A model generated the notes under the pieces. It did not search any database. It was not told the origin of the DNA and saw only the letters and a list, made by a program, of their open reading frames with translations. The position numbers and the translations under genes are program-made. Shown here one piece after another: positions 18,901-26,909 of a DNA stretch of 62,598 nt (position 1 is its first letter; every line of letters begins with the position of its first letter). Origin of the DNA: an uncultured Bacteroidales bacterium (GTDB lineage Bacteria > Bacteroidota > Bacteroidia > Bacteroidales > UBA932); NCBI GenBank assembly GCA_947303465.1, contig CAMYYI010000009.1, forward strand, positions 1 through 62,598, read 5' to 3'.

Positions 18901-19493
18901 ACCACTACGTCTTCCAGAAGGTTGGTGTCTTCCAGGAGCACTATGTCCATGCGGTTGCCCTGTCCGACCCTGACTTCCTGGGCTACGAAGCCGATGAAGG
19001 AAAAGACGAGGGTCTGGCCGGCTTCGGCCACAATTGCGAAGTTGCCGTTGATATCGGTGGTAACGCCGGTACCTTTGCCTTTGATAAGAACGCCTGCCCC
19101 GATGAGAGGGTCGCCGTTCGAATCTTTAACGCTGCCACGAATAACGTTGCGGCTGTCCGTCTGCGCAGCTTCAGCTGTCAGGATTACTGTCCGGTTCACA
19201 ATCTTCCAGGCAATACCCTTGCCGGATAAAGCCCTTGTGAGTATGGACTCCACAGAAGCGCCTTCCTCTTTGATAACGATTCTGCCAAGCGGCTTGGAGG
19301 CAAGATCCGTCTCGTATGAGAACAGGATGCCTGTCTGCCTGGTCAGGGCCGAGGTGAAGGTGCTCACATTTGCCTGCGACATGGAAAGGTCCACGTCGTA
19401 GAGCTTGTCTTGCGCATATGCGGCTGGCTGGCTCACGGCCAACAGTCCGAGCAATGCGGCAAGGCAGCAGATTAAGAGCGGTTTCTTGTTCAT
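15945..19493 (-). CDS. SusC/RagA TonB-dependent transporter with N-terminal STN signalling domain
   Basis: An 1182-aa protein. It has a signal peptide (to about 28), an STN domain (about 30-110) with VDLSMSQANVSTFTSALTRQ, and a carboxypeptidase-regulatory-like domain (IRGSVKDSNGDPLIGAGVLI). The plug follows, with the SusC signature VVVGYGTQ and SNGIILVTTKKG, then a beta-barrel ending in F (FNIKLTF). The STN domain is the part that contacts a FecR anti-sigma factor, and the fecR gene lies 17 nt upstream. Transport would be TonB/ExbBD-driven across the outer membrane, with ligand binding signalled to the sigma factor. The other SusC in this window has no STN domain. Confidence 0.95.
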   Translation of the reverse strand: MNKKPLLICCLAALLGLLAVSQPAAYAQDKLYDVDLSMSQANVSTFTSALTRQTGILFSYETDLASKPLGRIVIKEEGASVESILTRALSGKGIAWKIVNRTVILTAEAAQTDSRNVIRGSVKDSNGDPLIGAGVLIKGKGTGVTTDINGNFAIVAEAGQTLVFSFIGFVAQEVRVGQGNRMDIVLLEDTNLLEDVVVVGYGTQSRRTLTTSIAKVDGSTIFDAPVATVGDALKGKVTGVRIASSNTLPGEAPRFLIRGGSSINMSNDPVVIVDGIQRSMNDINPNDIESMEVLKDAASAGIYGSRASNGIILVTTKKGSASKGPEIVFDSQIGFSQPSRSWDLLNATEFLTLVRQALPLGPNSETILNGSNAAGTGNILPTSMFTTRFLGDGEEVPEGYLSMPDPLDPSRTLIYTDYDAEKDWFRTALWHKEYIGVNGGNDAVKYAASASYLGDDGIVAMSKYKLFTMHGNTTFNVTKNLTASTTFDFSRAVKNPLTGNYFNAIGRGLMEAPTHRNFDDEGHWITGGTNVNQQIASFYEAFYDREMATNNVSANFTLNWKIADGLTATAQYAAFDSNYRGSYYAYGEVNGTRNYISGTRSTTETRTETLRDHITTYLNYKKEFGVHGINATAGFEYTHWRYWYVNAQGTGSSSDKVPILDSATDYTASNQDTRQALMSGFGRINYDLLGRYILSATLRADGSSKFAKGKRWGFFPTGSAAWIINEEPFWKVDPSVVNLFKFRVSYGLTGNNGIGLYDTYGAYTTANSYSGYSTTLPSTMMNNDLRWEKTSQFDLGVDMSFFKDRIRLVLDYYDKVTSDMLFSITLPDTGSFGSAKANVGSARFYGFEVELHTANIQTKDFSWDTDFTYSFARNQVLSLPDEYMYDEVDINGNPTGNKAWRIGGYTMSESGWRFGGTAVGEPLGRIYGYKIDHIIQTEAEAAAALYDFQSSGYLPSDNESIRGRKAVGDYEWMNRPGSARLPDGSEQINGEDMFLLGNVVPHSTGGINNTIRFKRLTFNVYMDYALGHSIYNYMKTRFIQNTLGNSNSNVSHYVYDCWKYPGDTEAKYARFFPNDADFGNRNFSRASDFNVERADYLCLRDVSLFYELPEKWVKPLGIKKVNVGISGNTLHYFTAVSGTVSPESGISTDSDAGQYDFVNNSSSDGSFAPPARKILFNIKLTF

Positions 19494-19510
19494 AAGCTAT
19501 TAAAAAGTAG

Positions 19511-20479
19511 TTACTTGTTAGCAATAACACATTGTGCGCCGGTCAGGTACTCAACCATGGAAAGCACATCTTCCAGGCTATCCGACTGTAAAAATGCCAG
19601 GTTGTAGCGCTTGTCGTCATCCTCTCCGGAGCAGCTAATGCGTACTCCGAAGCGTTTGGACAAATCTGAGATTATCTGGCTTACCGTAGCATCGGACATG
19701 GCCACCAGATTGTATTTTCCGGTCACAAAAGCAGTGGCATACACAGGCTCGACACGGATATCGCCGGTGAAATTCTTAAACACCGCCTTCTGGTTGGGGC
19801 TCAGTGTGACCATGTTGGTGCCCTCGGGAGAAAGAATGCGAACGGAACCCCTTTCCAGCACCACCTGGGAAGACTCATTGTCAGAGGATACGGAGAAAGC
19901 CGTGCCCAGAACACGCACCCCGATACTGGAGGTGTGTACGGTCATCGGGCGCTCCTCGTCGCGGGCCACATCGAAGTAGGCGTCTCCTGTCAGGGAAACC
20001 TCCCTCTTGCCCTTCAGCGTAGAGACGTTGTAGGACATGCTTGCGCCCGGACGGAGGTAAACGTGGGACCCGTCATCCAGAACCAGAGGCATAGTGCCGT
20101 CACCGTTGTTGGCGACGAACTCCATCGGAGCGGGCTCGGGCTGCTTCCCACCGGGGATTCCGCGGAAAACGACAAAGGCCACTGCCAGGACTGCAGCAAA
20201 GGCAAATGCCCATGCGAAAGGCTTGAAGGACATGCGACGCCTGGCCGTAGAGGACGAAGCATCGATGCGGGCATTGAGCCTTGCCACCATAGACTCGGTT
20301 TCGCGTTCCAGAGAAGGTGACGACAGCTTCTCGTGCAGGGAATAATTAGCCGAGAACAGCGTATAGAAACGCCTGTTCTCCTCCGATTCTTCAAGCCAGC
20401 GCAACAGAGAGTCCTGCTCCTGCTCAGTAGCTTCCTGCCGGAGATGTCTGGTGATGAGTTCGATTAAATTGTCTTGCAT
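19511..20479 (-). CDS. FecR-family anti-sigma factor
   Basis: A 322-aa protein from ATG 20479 (MQDNLIELITRHL). The cytoplasmic sigma-binding part (1-80) contains LLRWLEESEENRRFY, typical of Bacteroidota FecR proteins. One transmembrane helix spans about 87-106. The periplasmic FecR domain (PLVLDDGSHVYLRPGAS, GDAYFDVARDEERPM) is followed by the C-terminal secretin/TonB short N-terminal-like domain (about 250-322, MSDATVSQIISDLSKRFGV). It would hold the adjacent ECF sigma inactive until the STN domain of SusC signals occupancy. It lies between the sigma factor gene and susC. Confidence 0.94.
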   Translation of the reverse strand: MQDNLIELITRHLRQEATEQEQDSLLRWLEESEENRRFYTLFSANYSLHEKLSSPSLERETESMVARLNARIDASSSTARRRMSFKPFAWAFAFAAVLAVAFVVFRGIPGGKQPEPAPMEFVANNGDGTMPLVLDDGSHVYLRPGASMSYNVSTLKGKREVSLTGDAYFDVARDEERPMTVHTSSIGVRVLGTAFSVSSDNESSQVVLERGSVRILSPEGTNMVTLSPNQKAVFKNFTGDIRVEPVYATAFVTGKYNLVAMSDATVSQIISDLSKRFGVRISCSGEDDDKRYNLAFLQSDSLEDVLSMVEYLTGAQCVIANK

Positions 20480-20534
20480 ACGGTATATATACAACCGTAA
20501 CGCAAAAAACACCTAACAGAAAAATAAAAAAAAT

Positions 20535-21101
20535 TTACACGCCCGCGAGGTTCTTTCGCAACTGCTTGAGAGCCAAGTACATATGATTCTCCACCGTACT
20601 TATGGAAATGCCAAGCTTCTCGCTGATCTCCCGGTTGCTCAGATTGTCCAGATAACTGAGGGTGAAAACCTCGCGGCAACGAGGCGGGAGCTGGCGTATG
20701 GATTCCTCTATCATATCCCTCATATCTGCGCCAAACACACTGGCAATCACAGGATTACGCTCCGGTGACCAGCAGTCTCCCAGAATGGAGGCCAGGCTCT
20801 CTTCGTAATAACTGCTGAAGAGGTGTGCGCGCTTTGCCTTTTTGATGTAATTAAGGCAGCGGTTGTAAACGGAACGCAGAAGGTAAGACTGGAGTTCCGT
20901 ATTATCCTCGATAAGGTGAAGCCGGTTTTGCCATACACCGAACAGCACATCCTGCACCACATCCTCGGCCCAGGAAGACTCCAGACCGGAAAGAACAAGC
21001 CGGGCATAGGAGATCAGGGACGCATAACGGTTGCGGCAGAGAGTGTTGAATGCTTCTCTGTCACCACCTTTTATCAGCGTAACGAGTCCGGGCTCCGGCA
21101 T
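20535..21101 (-). CDS. ECF RNA polymerase sigma factor (FecI-like, Bacteroidota type)
   Basis: A 188-aa ECF sigma. The sigma-2 region (about 14-85) contains AEDVVQDVLFGVWQNR, and sigma-4 (about 128-182) contains IRQLPPRCREVFTLSYLDNLSNREISEKLG with helix-turn-helix SISTVENHM. It is paired with the downstream FecR, and the FecR/STN-SusC genes complete a cell-surface signalling relay. It probably drives transcription of the SusC-to-GDPD genes. A 55-nt AT-rich gap separates it from fecR and could hold a second promoter. The start ATG 21101 lies about 33 nt after a good -7 box. Confidence 0.94.
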   Translation of the reverse strand: MPEPGLVTLIKGGDREAFNTLCRNRYASLISYARLVLSGLESSWAEDVVQDVLFGVWQNRLHLIEDNTELQSYLLRSVYNRCLNYIKKAKRAHLFSSYYEESLASILGDCWSPERNPVIASVFGADMRDMIEESIRQLPPRCREVFTLSYLDNLSNREISEKLGISISTVENHMYLALKQLRKNLAGV

Positions 21102-21134
21102 ATTGTTCAGCTTAGTGGAATGCGGTTAACGATG

Positions 21135-21163
21135 CAAATATAAGAAAAAAGAAGTCAAAACAA
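21135..21163 (-). promoter_or_regulatory. Promoter for the ECF sigma gene
   Basis: On the minus strand, TATATTTG (21142 to 21135) is a perfect -7 box, with a TTG (21163 to 21161) 18 bp upstream as the -33 element. Transcription would begin near 21128-21131, giving a leader of about 28 nt. The -33 part overlaps the stop codon of tsaB. Confidence 0.7.
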
Positions 21164-21946
21164 CTTCTTTGGGGTGGTGGCGATGAAATCTTTCAGGTAA
21201 AAAGGTTCGAAATAGGCCGTGTCGCGGAAGTTTCCGGCACGCCACTCGCGCAGGGCGGGTTGCAGCATGGCGTCCGCCCGCGGGCATTCCTGACGGAACC
21301 AGCGGTTCTCCCCTGCCAGCACCGGCTCACACTTGGCCACCCCGTCCCCGATGAACAGCACGCCTCCGTTATCCGGCTCGGCGGTGCTGTTCTCTTCGGG
21401 GCCCGTGGCCGCCCGTGGCCACGTGAACGGGAGGGGCCCAGCCTTTGGCTGGGAGGGATGAGCGGAGCGAAGGCTTCCGAAGGGAGCAGCACCGTCAGAG
21501 CCAATAACCACCGGCGCAACCTCTGTAAGACGTTCACCGTCAGCGGTATACACAGCCGTATAAACCTCCATGCGGCGGGCGTCTATCATAGGAACGATGT
21601 ACCTGCAAGCCTCAGGCAATCCTGCCGCGGCAGCCTGCGCCACCAGCACGTCCAGAGTACTCACGGCTAGCAGCGGAATACCGCCTCCGAAACAGAGGCC
21701 CTTGGCAGTGGACGACCCCACCCGCAGGCCGGTATAGGAACCCGGCCCCATACTCAGGCAGACGGCATCGCAGTCGCTGACTCTCAGGCCGCGCTCGTCC
21801 AGCATCTCCTTCACGAAAGGAGCAGTCATCGCAGCATGCGCACGCGGCTCGGAGCTGATGCGGCGAACGGTAACCGAATCGCCCTCAACCAGCGCCGTAG
21901 AGCACAGTGACGTGGAAGTTTCTATGAGAATTATACGGGGAGACAT
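21155..21946 (-). CDS. tsaB: tRNA N6-threonylcarbamoyladenosine biosynthesis protein TsaB
   Basis: A 263-aa protein from ATG 21946 (MSPRIILIETSTSLCS). The ASKHA-type N-terminal phosphate loop IETSTSLCS and the motif CLSMGPGSYTGLRVGSSTAKGL are diagnostic for TsaB, the partner that activates TsaD when making t6A37 of ANN-decoding tRNAs. The protein is about 30-40 residues longer than usual. The excess maps to residues about 151-189, which are encoded by a palindromic repeat (21381-21495) and read GPLPFTWPRAAT in part. Its start overlaps the end of the upstream cvpA-like gene by 16 nt. Confidence 0.92.
   Translation of the reverse strand: MSPRIILIETSTSLCSTALVEGDSVTVRRISSEPRAHAAMTAPFVKEMLDERGLRVSDCDAVCLSMGPGSYTGLRVGSSTAKGLCFGGGIPLLAVSTLDVLVAQAAAAGLPEACRYIVPMIDARRMEVYTAVYTADGERLTEVAPVVIGSDGAAPFGSLRSAHPSQPKAGPLPFTWPRAATGPEENSTAEPDNGGVLFIGDGVAKCEPVLAGENRWFRQECPRADAMLQPALREWRAGNFRDTAYFEPFYLKDFIATTPKKLF
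21381..21495 (-). repeat. Family A in-frame palindromic element, copy 1 (inside tsaB)
   Basis: The outer inverted arms are 21381-21399 and 21477-21495 (16 of 19 positions pair). Inside lies a 37-nt core at 21403-21439 that is identical to the core of copies 2 and 3, containing CCGTTCACGTGGCCACGGG in gene orientation. Next to it is a small hairpin with stem AGCC/GGCT. The element has no stop in the tsaB frame and adds about 38 residues to the protein. Confidence 0.88.
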
Positions 21947-22452
21947 TGCTCGGAAGACATGCACTGGGCCAAAAACAGTTTTATCTGCGGGAAAAGGGCG
22001 GTGGCGAAATCCCGGAGTCTGGGGTACACTTTCAGATTGGCGAACTTCTCCGGATCTACCAGATGCCAGCTGGAATTGAGCCCCTCGAATGCGGAGATAA
22101 TCAGGCCAAGCACCAGAGCGGTGGTGAAAATGGCGAACAACGCTCCCAGAAGGCGGTTGAGCCAGCCCAGGGTTGCAATCTTGAAAAGTTTTGTAATAAG
22201 GGAGCCGAAAAGCGCCATAACAAGTGCGCAGACCAGGAAAATGAGAATGAAACAGATTATGTAGGTAACCTGTTCTTCCGACCCGAACTGCAGCATGGCA
22301 ACCTTTGTCAAATCAGGGGTGAAACGGCATGCCACCAAAACACCCACCACTATAGATGCCAGCGAAACAACCTGAGTGACAATACCCTTTGATATTCCGA
22401 CGATTAGAGCCGGGACGAAGAGGGCCAGCAAAACTATGTCCAATACCTCCAT
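21931..22452 (-). CDS. CvpA-family inner-membrane protein
   Basis: A 173-aa protein from ATG 22452 (MEVLDIVLLALFVPALIVGISKG). Four hydrophobic segments (about 4-22, 28-46, 66-90, 103-125) and the sequence VGISKGIVTQVVSLASIVVG match the CvpA/colicin V production family, whose exact role is unsettled but is linked to envelope homeostasis. The gene overlaps tsaB by 16 nt and is divergent from ileS. Upstream in-frame codons run into the ileS promoter region and are not membrane-like, so the 22452 start is preferred. Confidence 0.85.
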   Translation of the reverse strand: MEVLDIVLLALFVPALIVGISKGIVTQVVSLASIVVGVLVACRFTPDLTKVAMLQFGSEEQVTYIICFILIFLVCALVMALFGSLITKLFKIATLGWLNRLLGALFAIFTTALVLGLIISAFEGLNSSWHLVDPEKFANLKVYPRLRDFATALFPQIKLFLAQCMSSEQCLPV

Positions 22453-22465
22453 TATTAAATCTCCG

Positions 22466-22483
22466 CAAAAATACTTATATTTG
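22466..22483. promoter_or_regulatory. Divergent promoter region for cvpA-like gene (-) and ileS (+)
   Basis: On the plus strand, TATATTTG at 22476-22483 is a perfect -7 box and places the ileS start about 35 nt downstream of transcription initiation. On the minus strand, TATTTTTG (22473 to 22466) fits the -7 consensus for the cvpA-like gene starting at 22452. The two boxes nearly abut, so the two promoters probably interfere with one another. No strong -33 element is seen for either. Confidence 0.5.
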
Positions 22484-22522
22484 CAAGTTAATAAACCCAA
22501 TGTGCAAAAGTAGCGAAAAAAT

Positions 22523-25500
22523 ATGACATTCAAAGAATATAAGGGATTGGATTTGGTGGCCGCCGCGAACGGAATTCTGGAGCGCTGGAAGGGCATGGAC
22601 GCGTTCGGCAAGTCACTTGAGTTGAGGGAAGGAGCCCCTGAATTCATCTTCTTCGAAGGTCCGCCGAGCGCCAACGGAATGCCTGGCATCCACCATGTGA
22701 TGGCCCGCAGCATCAAGGACGCCGTGTGCCGCTACAAAACCCAGAGCGGATTCAAGGTGCGCCGCAGGGCCGGATGGGACACCCACGGCCTGCCGGTAGA
22801 GCTCGGCGTGGAAAAGATGCTTGGCATTACCAAAGAAGACATAGGCACCAAGATAAGCGTGGCCGACTATAACGCCGCCTGCCGCCGCGAGGTGATGAAA
22901 TACACTGCGGAATGGCGCAACCTGACCGAGCGAATAGGCTACTGGGTGGATATGGACGACCCGTACATCACCTACGACAACCGCTATATCGAGACGCTCT
23001 GGTACCTGCTGAAGGATATTTACGGCAAGGGCCTGCTCTACAAGGGCAAGAGCATTCAGCCGTACAGCCCCGCCGCAGGCACTGGCCTGAGCACCCATGA
23101 ACTCAATCAGCCGGGCTGCTACCGGGACGTGAAGGACACCACCTGCTGCGCCCAGTTCAAGGTGGTGGGCGAGGAAGGCCTGTATTTCCTGGCATGGACC
23201 ACCACCCCCTGGACGCTCCCGTCCAATACTGCCCTCTGCGTGGGTCCCGAAATAGAATACGTAAAGGTGCGCAGCGCCAATCCCTATACCGGCGCTCCCG
23301 CCACATACATACTGGCCAAGGCCCTCGTAGGCGCGTGGTTCAACGACAAAGTGCCATACGAAGTGCTTCCCGGCAGCTTCAAGGGCAAGGAGCTCGTGGG
23401 CATGCGCTACGAGCAGCTGATCCCCTGGTTCCGCCCGGACGACGGCGCGTTCCGTGTGATTCCGGGCGACTATGTGACCACGGAGGACGGTACCGGCATC
23501 GTGCATATCGCCCCTACCTTCGGAGCCGACGACGCCAAGGTGGCCCGTCTCGCCGGAGTGCCCGCCCTGCAGGTCATCGACAAGGACGGCAACCCCCAGG
23601 CGCAGGTAGACCTCAGGGGCCGTTTCTATCGGCTCGAAGACCTTGACGCACAGTACGTTGCAGAACGTGTCGACGCCTCCTATCCGGAGTGGGCCGGCCG
23701 TTACGTAAAGAACTCCTACGACGCCTCGCTGCCCGCCGACGCCCCCACCCTGGACGTTGACATCTGCGTCATGCTCAAGGCAGCCGGCAAGGCGTTCCGC
23801 ATAGAGAAGCACGTCCACTCCTATCCCCATTGCTGGCGTACGGACAAGCCGGTCCTCTATTATCCGCTGGACAGCTGGTTCATAAAGACCACCGCCGTTC
23901 GGGAAAAGATGATGGAGCTCAACGACGGCATAGCCTGGAAGCCGGAATCCACCGGTACAGGGCGCTTTGGCAAGTGGCTGGAGAACATTCAGGACTGGAA
24001 TCTCAGCCGCAGCCGCTACTGGGGCACTCCCCTGCCGGTATGGCGCACCGAGGACGGCCGGGAGGAGATTTGCATAGGCAGCATACGCGAACTCTGGGAC
24101 GAGATAGACAAATCCGTGGCGGCAGGCTTCATGGCCTCCAATCCGCTGCGTGACGCCGGCTTCGATCCGGCCGACATGAGCAAGGAGAACTACGACCGCA
24201 TAGACCTGCACCGTCCTTATGTGGACGAGATTTTCCTGGTCAGCCCGAGCGGCCGCAAGATGACGCGCGAGATGGATCTTATCGACGTGTGGTTCGATTC
24301 CGGCGCCATGCCGTACGCCCAGACGGGCCTGCGCGGCCTCTCCAGCCCCGATTTCGGCTGCACTGCCGACTTCATAGCGGAAGGTGTCGACCAGACCCGC
24401 GGATGGTTTTACACCCTGCATGCCATTCATACCATGGTCAGCGGCACGCCGGCATTCCGCCGCGTGATTTCCAACGGCCTGGTGCTGGACAAGAAGGGGG
24501 AGAAGATGAGCAAGCGCCTCGGCAATGCGGTGGATCCTTTCAAGGCCATGGATAATTATGGCCCCGACGCCCTCCGCTGGTACATGATGACCAACGCCCA
24601 GCCCTGGGATAACCTTAAATTCGACGAGGCCGGGGTAGAAGAGGTTCGCCGCAAGTTCTTCGGCACGCTCTACAACTCCTACTCCGTATTCGCCCTGTAC
24701 GCCAACCTGGACGGATTCGACCCGGGGATTTCTCGACAAGCTCGAAATGACAGTGGCGATTCTGTCATTTCGACCGAAGCGAAGCGAAGTGGAGAAATCT
24801 TCGTGCCTTATGCTGAGCGGCCACTCTTCGACCGCTGGATCATCAGCAAACTCAACACCCTTGCCCGCCGCGTACACGAATCCTACGAAGACTACGATAT
24901 CACCTCTGCAGGCCGTCTGATACAGGATTTCGTCTGCGACGACCTGAGCAACTGGTACATACGCCTGAACAAGAAACGCCTCTGGGGCTCCGGCCTCGGC
25001 AACGACAAGCTGGCCGCATACCAGACGCTTTACGAGGTTTTGAAGGGAGTGGCCCTGATGGGCGCCCCCATCGCCCCGTTCTTCATGGACCGCCTGTGGC
25101 TGGACCTCGTGCCCGACAGCCTGTCGGTACACTTCGAGGCTATGCCTGTATGCCGTCAGGAACTGGTGGACGAGGCACTGGAGGAGAGCATGTCCTTTGC
25201 GCAGAAGGCCTCCAGCATGGTGCTGGCACTCCGCAAGAAAGTGGGTATCAACGTCCGTAAGCCGCTGGCAAAGGTGCTTGTGCCCGTTCTGGATGACGAA
25301 GTGAAGGCGCACATAGAGAAAGTTCGCGACATTTTCCTCACGGAGGTGAACGTGAAGGAGCTGGAGTTCCTGCACGACACCACCGGCATCATCACCAAGA
25401 AGATAAAACCCAACTTCAAGACCCTGGGCAAGATATACGGCAAGCAGATGAAGGAGATCGCGGCCGCGTTCGGCACTCTGGGCCAGGAGGTGATTGCGGA

Positions 25501-25936
25501 CATCGAGCGCTCGGAAGAATATGCGCTCGATCTGCCGTCCGGCACCGTGCTGCTGCATCCCGGCGACTACGAGATCAGTTCCGAGGACATGCCCGGCTGG
25601 CTGGTGGCCACCGAGGGCACGCTTACAGTTGCACTTGACATAGTACAGACTCCGGAGCTGGTGCTGGAAGGCACGGCCCGGGAACTCATACATCCCATAC
25701 AGAACCTGAGGAAAGAGAGCGGTTTTGAGCTGACAGACAGGATAGAAAGCGTCATTTATGCGGACGGAAAGGCGTACGAAGACATACGTGCCGCCCTGGA
25801 TGCTTACGGGGACTATGTAGCGTCCCAGACCCTGTCCCTGAGCCTGGAACTGAAACCTCTTGCAGAGGCTCCCGCCGGCGCCGCCGAAGTTGCCTGGGAG
25901 GATGGAACAATAAGCATTAACCTTAATCGTAAATAA
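22523..25936 (+). CDS. ileS: Isoleucyl-tRNA synthetase
   Basis: A 1137-aa class I synthetase. The HIGH-like motif is GMPGIHH (HH at 57-58), the editing CP1 domain contains TTPWTLPSNTALCVG, and KMSKR is at 661-665 (KGEKMSKRLGN), followed by anticodon-binding helices. The long form lacks the C-terminal zinc finger of the E. coli type and resembles the long IleRS class common in Bacteroidota. A REP-like repeat (24727-24799) is translated as residues about 735-760, between the catalytic core and the anticodon-binding domain, and is an unusual tolerated insertion in an essential enzyme. It heads a unit with the dksA-like gene, lspA and a phosphatase. Confidence 0.97.
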   Translation: MTFKEYKGLDLVAAANGILERWKGMDAFGKSLELREGAPEFIFFEGPPSANGMPGIHHVMARSIKDAVCRYKTQSGFKVRRRAGWDTHGLPVELGVEKMLGITKEDIGTKISVADYNAACRREVMKYTAEWRNLTERIGYWVDMDDPYITYDNRYIETLWYLLKDIYGKGLLYKGKSIQPYSPAAGTGLSTHELNQPGCYRDVKDTTCCAQFKVVGEEGLYFLAWTTTPWTLPSNTALCVGPEIEYVKVRSANPYTGAPATYILAKALVGAWFNDKVPYEVLPGSFKGKELVGMRYEQLIPWFRPDDGAFRVIPGDYVTTEDGTGIVHIAPTFGADDAKVARLAGVPALQVIDKDGNPQAQVDLRGRFYRLEDLDAQYVAERVDASYPEWAGRYVKNSYDASLPADAPTLDVDICVMLKAAGKAFRIEKHVHSYPHCWRTDKPVLYYPLDSWFIKTTAVREKMMELNDGIAWKPESTGTGRFGKWLENIQDWNLSRSRYWGTPLPVWRTEDGREEICIGSIRELWDEIDKSVAAGFMASNPLRDAGFDPADMSKENYDRIDLHRPYVDEIFLVSPSGRKMTREMDLIDVWFDSGAMPYAQTGLRGLSSPDFGCTADFIAEGVDQTRGWFYTLHAIHTMVSGTPAFRRVISNGLVLDKKGEKMSKRLGNAVDPFKAMDNYGPDALRWYMMTNAQPWDNLKFDEAGVEEVRRKFFGTLYNSYSVFALYANLDGFDPGISRQARNDSGDSVISTEAKRSGEIFVPYAERPLFDRWIISKLNTLARRVHESYEDYDITSAGRLIQDFVCDDLSNWYIRLNKKRLWGSGLGNDKLAAYQTLYEVLKGVALMGAPIAPFFMDRLWLDLVPDSLSVHFEAMPVCRQELVDEALEESMSFAQKASSMVLALRKKVGINVRKPLAKVLVPVLDDEVKAHIEKVRDIFLTEVNVKELEFLHDTTGIITKKIKPNFKTLGKIYGKQMKEIAAAFGTLGQEVIADIERSEEYALDLPSGTVLLHPGDYEISSEDMPGWLVATEGTLTVALDIVQTPELVLEGTARELIHPIQNLRKESGFELTDRIESVIYADGKAYEDIRAALDAYGDYVASQTLSLSLELKPLAEAPAGAAEVAWEDGTISINLNRK
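24727..24799 (+). repeat. Family B REP-like palindromic element inside ileS
   Basis: Ends GATTTCTC (24727-24734) and GAGAAATC (24792-24799) are inverted repeats. An inner pair CGAAATGACAG/CTGTCATTTCG flanks an 8-nt loop. The sequence is of the type GAAATGACA...TGTCATTTCG seen repeatedly in Bacteroidota genomes. It is read in frame as protein (ISRQARNDSGDSVISTEAK), with no stop. Confidence 0.85.
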
Positions 25937-25938
25937 TT

Positions 25939-26340
25939 ATGGCAGAAGAAGTTAAAACACGTTATTCCGACGAGGAACTCGCCGAGTTCAAGGCCATCAT
26001 TGACGATATGCTGGACAAGGCCCGTGCAGAGTATGAGACTCTCCGCCACGTCATCATGCATAACGGCTCCAATGACATCGAGGACACATCGCCTTCCTTT
26101 AAGACCGTGGAGGACGACGGTGCCAACCAGCTGTCCAAGGAAGAAGCCAGCCAGCTCGCCCAGCGCCAGTACAAGTTCATACAGAACCTGGAGGCGGCCC
26201 TGGTGCGCATTGAGAACAAAACTTACGGCATTTGCCGTGAAACGGGCAAGCTCATTCCCAAGGAGCGCCTGCGTCTGGTTCCTCATGCCACGCTGACGGT
26301 AGAGGCCAAGGAGAAACTCGCAAAGTCCGGCAGGAAATGA
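25939..26340 (+). CDS. TraR/DksA-family protein with degenerate zinc finger
   Basis: A 133-aa protein with an N-terminal coiled-coil region (about 8-50) and a C-terminal zf-dskA-like segment (YGICRETGKLIPKERLRLVPHATLTVEAK). Classical DksA has a four-Cys zinc finger; here only one Cys remains, so zinc binding is probably lost, as in many Bacteroidota members. The coiled-coil tip residues of DksA that act in the RNA polymerase secondary channel cannot be confirmed by eye. It starts 2 nt after ileS and overlaps lspA by 4 nt. Role inferred: stringent-response-type RNA polymerase modulator. Confidence 0.88.
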   Translation: MAEEVKTRYSDEELAEFKAIIDDMLDKARAEYETLRHVIMHNGSNDIEDTSPSFKTVEDDGANQLSKEEASQLAQRQYKFIQNLEAALVRIENKTYGICRETGKLIPKERLRLVPHATLTVEAKEKLAKSGRK

Positions 26341-26909
26341 AAGTTTCCAGGGGTGCGAGGCTGATTGTTCTCGGGGTCCTGTTGGTTGTTATTGACCAGG
26401 TTATCAAGTACCTGGTCAAGACTAACATGGAGCTGGGGCAGCAGATTTACGTCATTGGCGAATGGTTCCGTATCTGCTTCGTTGAGAATGCGGGTATGGC
26501 ATTCGGAATGAAGTTCGGGGGCGCGGTCGGGAAGTTCCTGCTGTCGCTGTTCCGTATAGTGCTGTTCGGGGCACTGGTATGGTGGATAGGGTCTCTTGAC
26601 CGCAAGGGTAAGGCTCCTACCGGGGTCCTGGTGGGTTTGACTCTCATTACTGCCGGTGCTTTCGGTAATATTATCGACTGTCTGTTCTACGGTATGATCT
26701 GGGACTACGCGCCGTTCATGTTCGGCAAGGTGGTTGATATGTTCTATTTCCCTCTGATTCACAATTCTGCGGGGGAGGTCATCTTCTTCAGTCCCGTGTT
26801 CAATTTTGCAGATTCGTGCGTGACGGTTGGGGCTTTTTATCTGGTTCTTTTCCAGTGGAGGTTCTTTGCTTCTGATGATAAGAAGACGGACAGCAAAACG
26901 ACTGCTTAG
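26337..26909 (+). CDS. lspA: Lipoprotein signal peptidase (signal peptidase II)
   Basis: A 190-aa inner-membrane aspartyl protease that cleaves lipoprotein signal peptides at the lipobox Cys. Family motifs: DQVIKYLV near the N-terminus, VENAGMAFG, GNIIDC with D114, and FNFADSCVTVG with catalytic D159. Four hydrophobic segments match the LspA topology. It is longer than E. coli LspA (164 aa), as usual in Bacteroidales. It overlaps the dksA-like gene (ATGA) and overlaps the downstream phosphatase by 35 nt. It serves the many lipoproteins encoded in this window. Confidence 0.95.
   Translation: MKVSRGARLIVLGVLLVVIDQVIKYLVKTNMELGQQIYVIGEWFRICFVENAGMAFGMKFGGAVGKFLLSLFRIVLFGALVWWIGSLDRKGKAPTGVLVGLTLITAGAFGNIIDCLFYGMIWDYAPFMFGKVVDMFYFPLIHNSAGEVIFFSPVFNFADSCVTVGAFYLVLFQWRFFASDDKKTDSKTTA

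Noticed and set aside
22613..25693. A 1026-aa open frame antisense to ileS
   Set aside because: It mirrors a full, motif-complete synthetase, is rich in odd His/Val/Gln composition typical of antisense GC-rich frames, and matches no domain.
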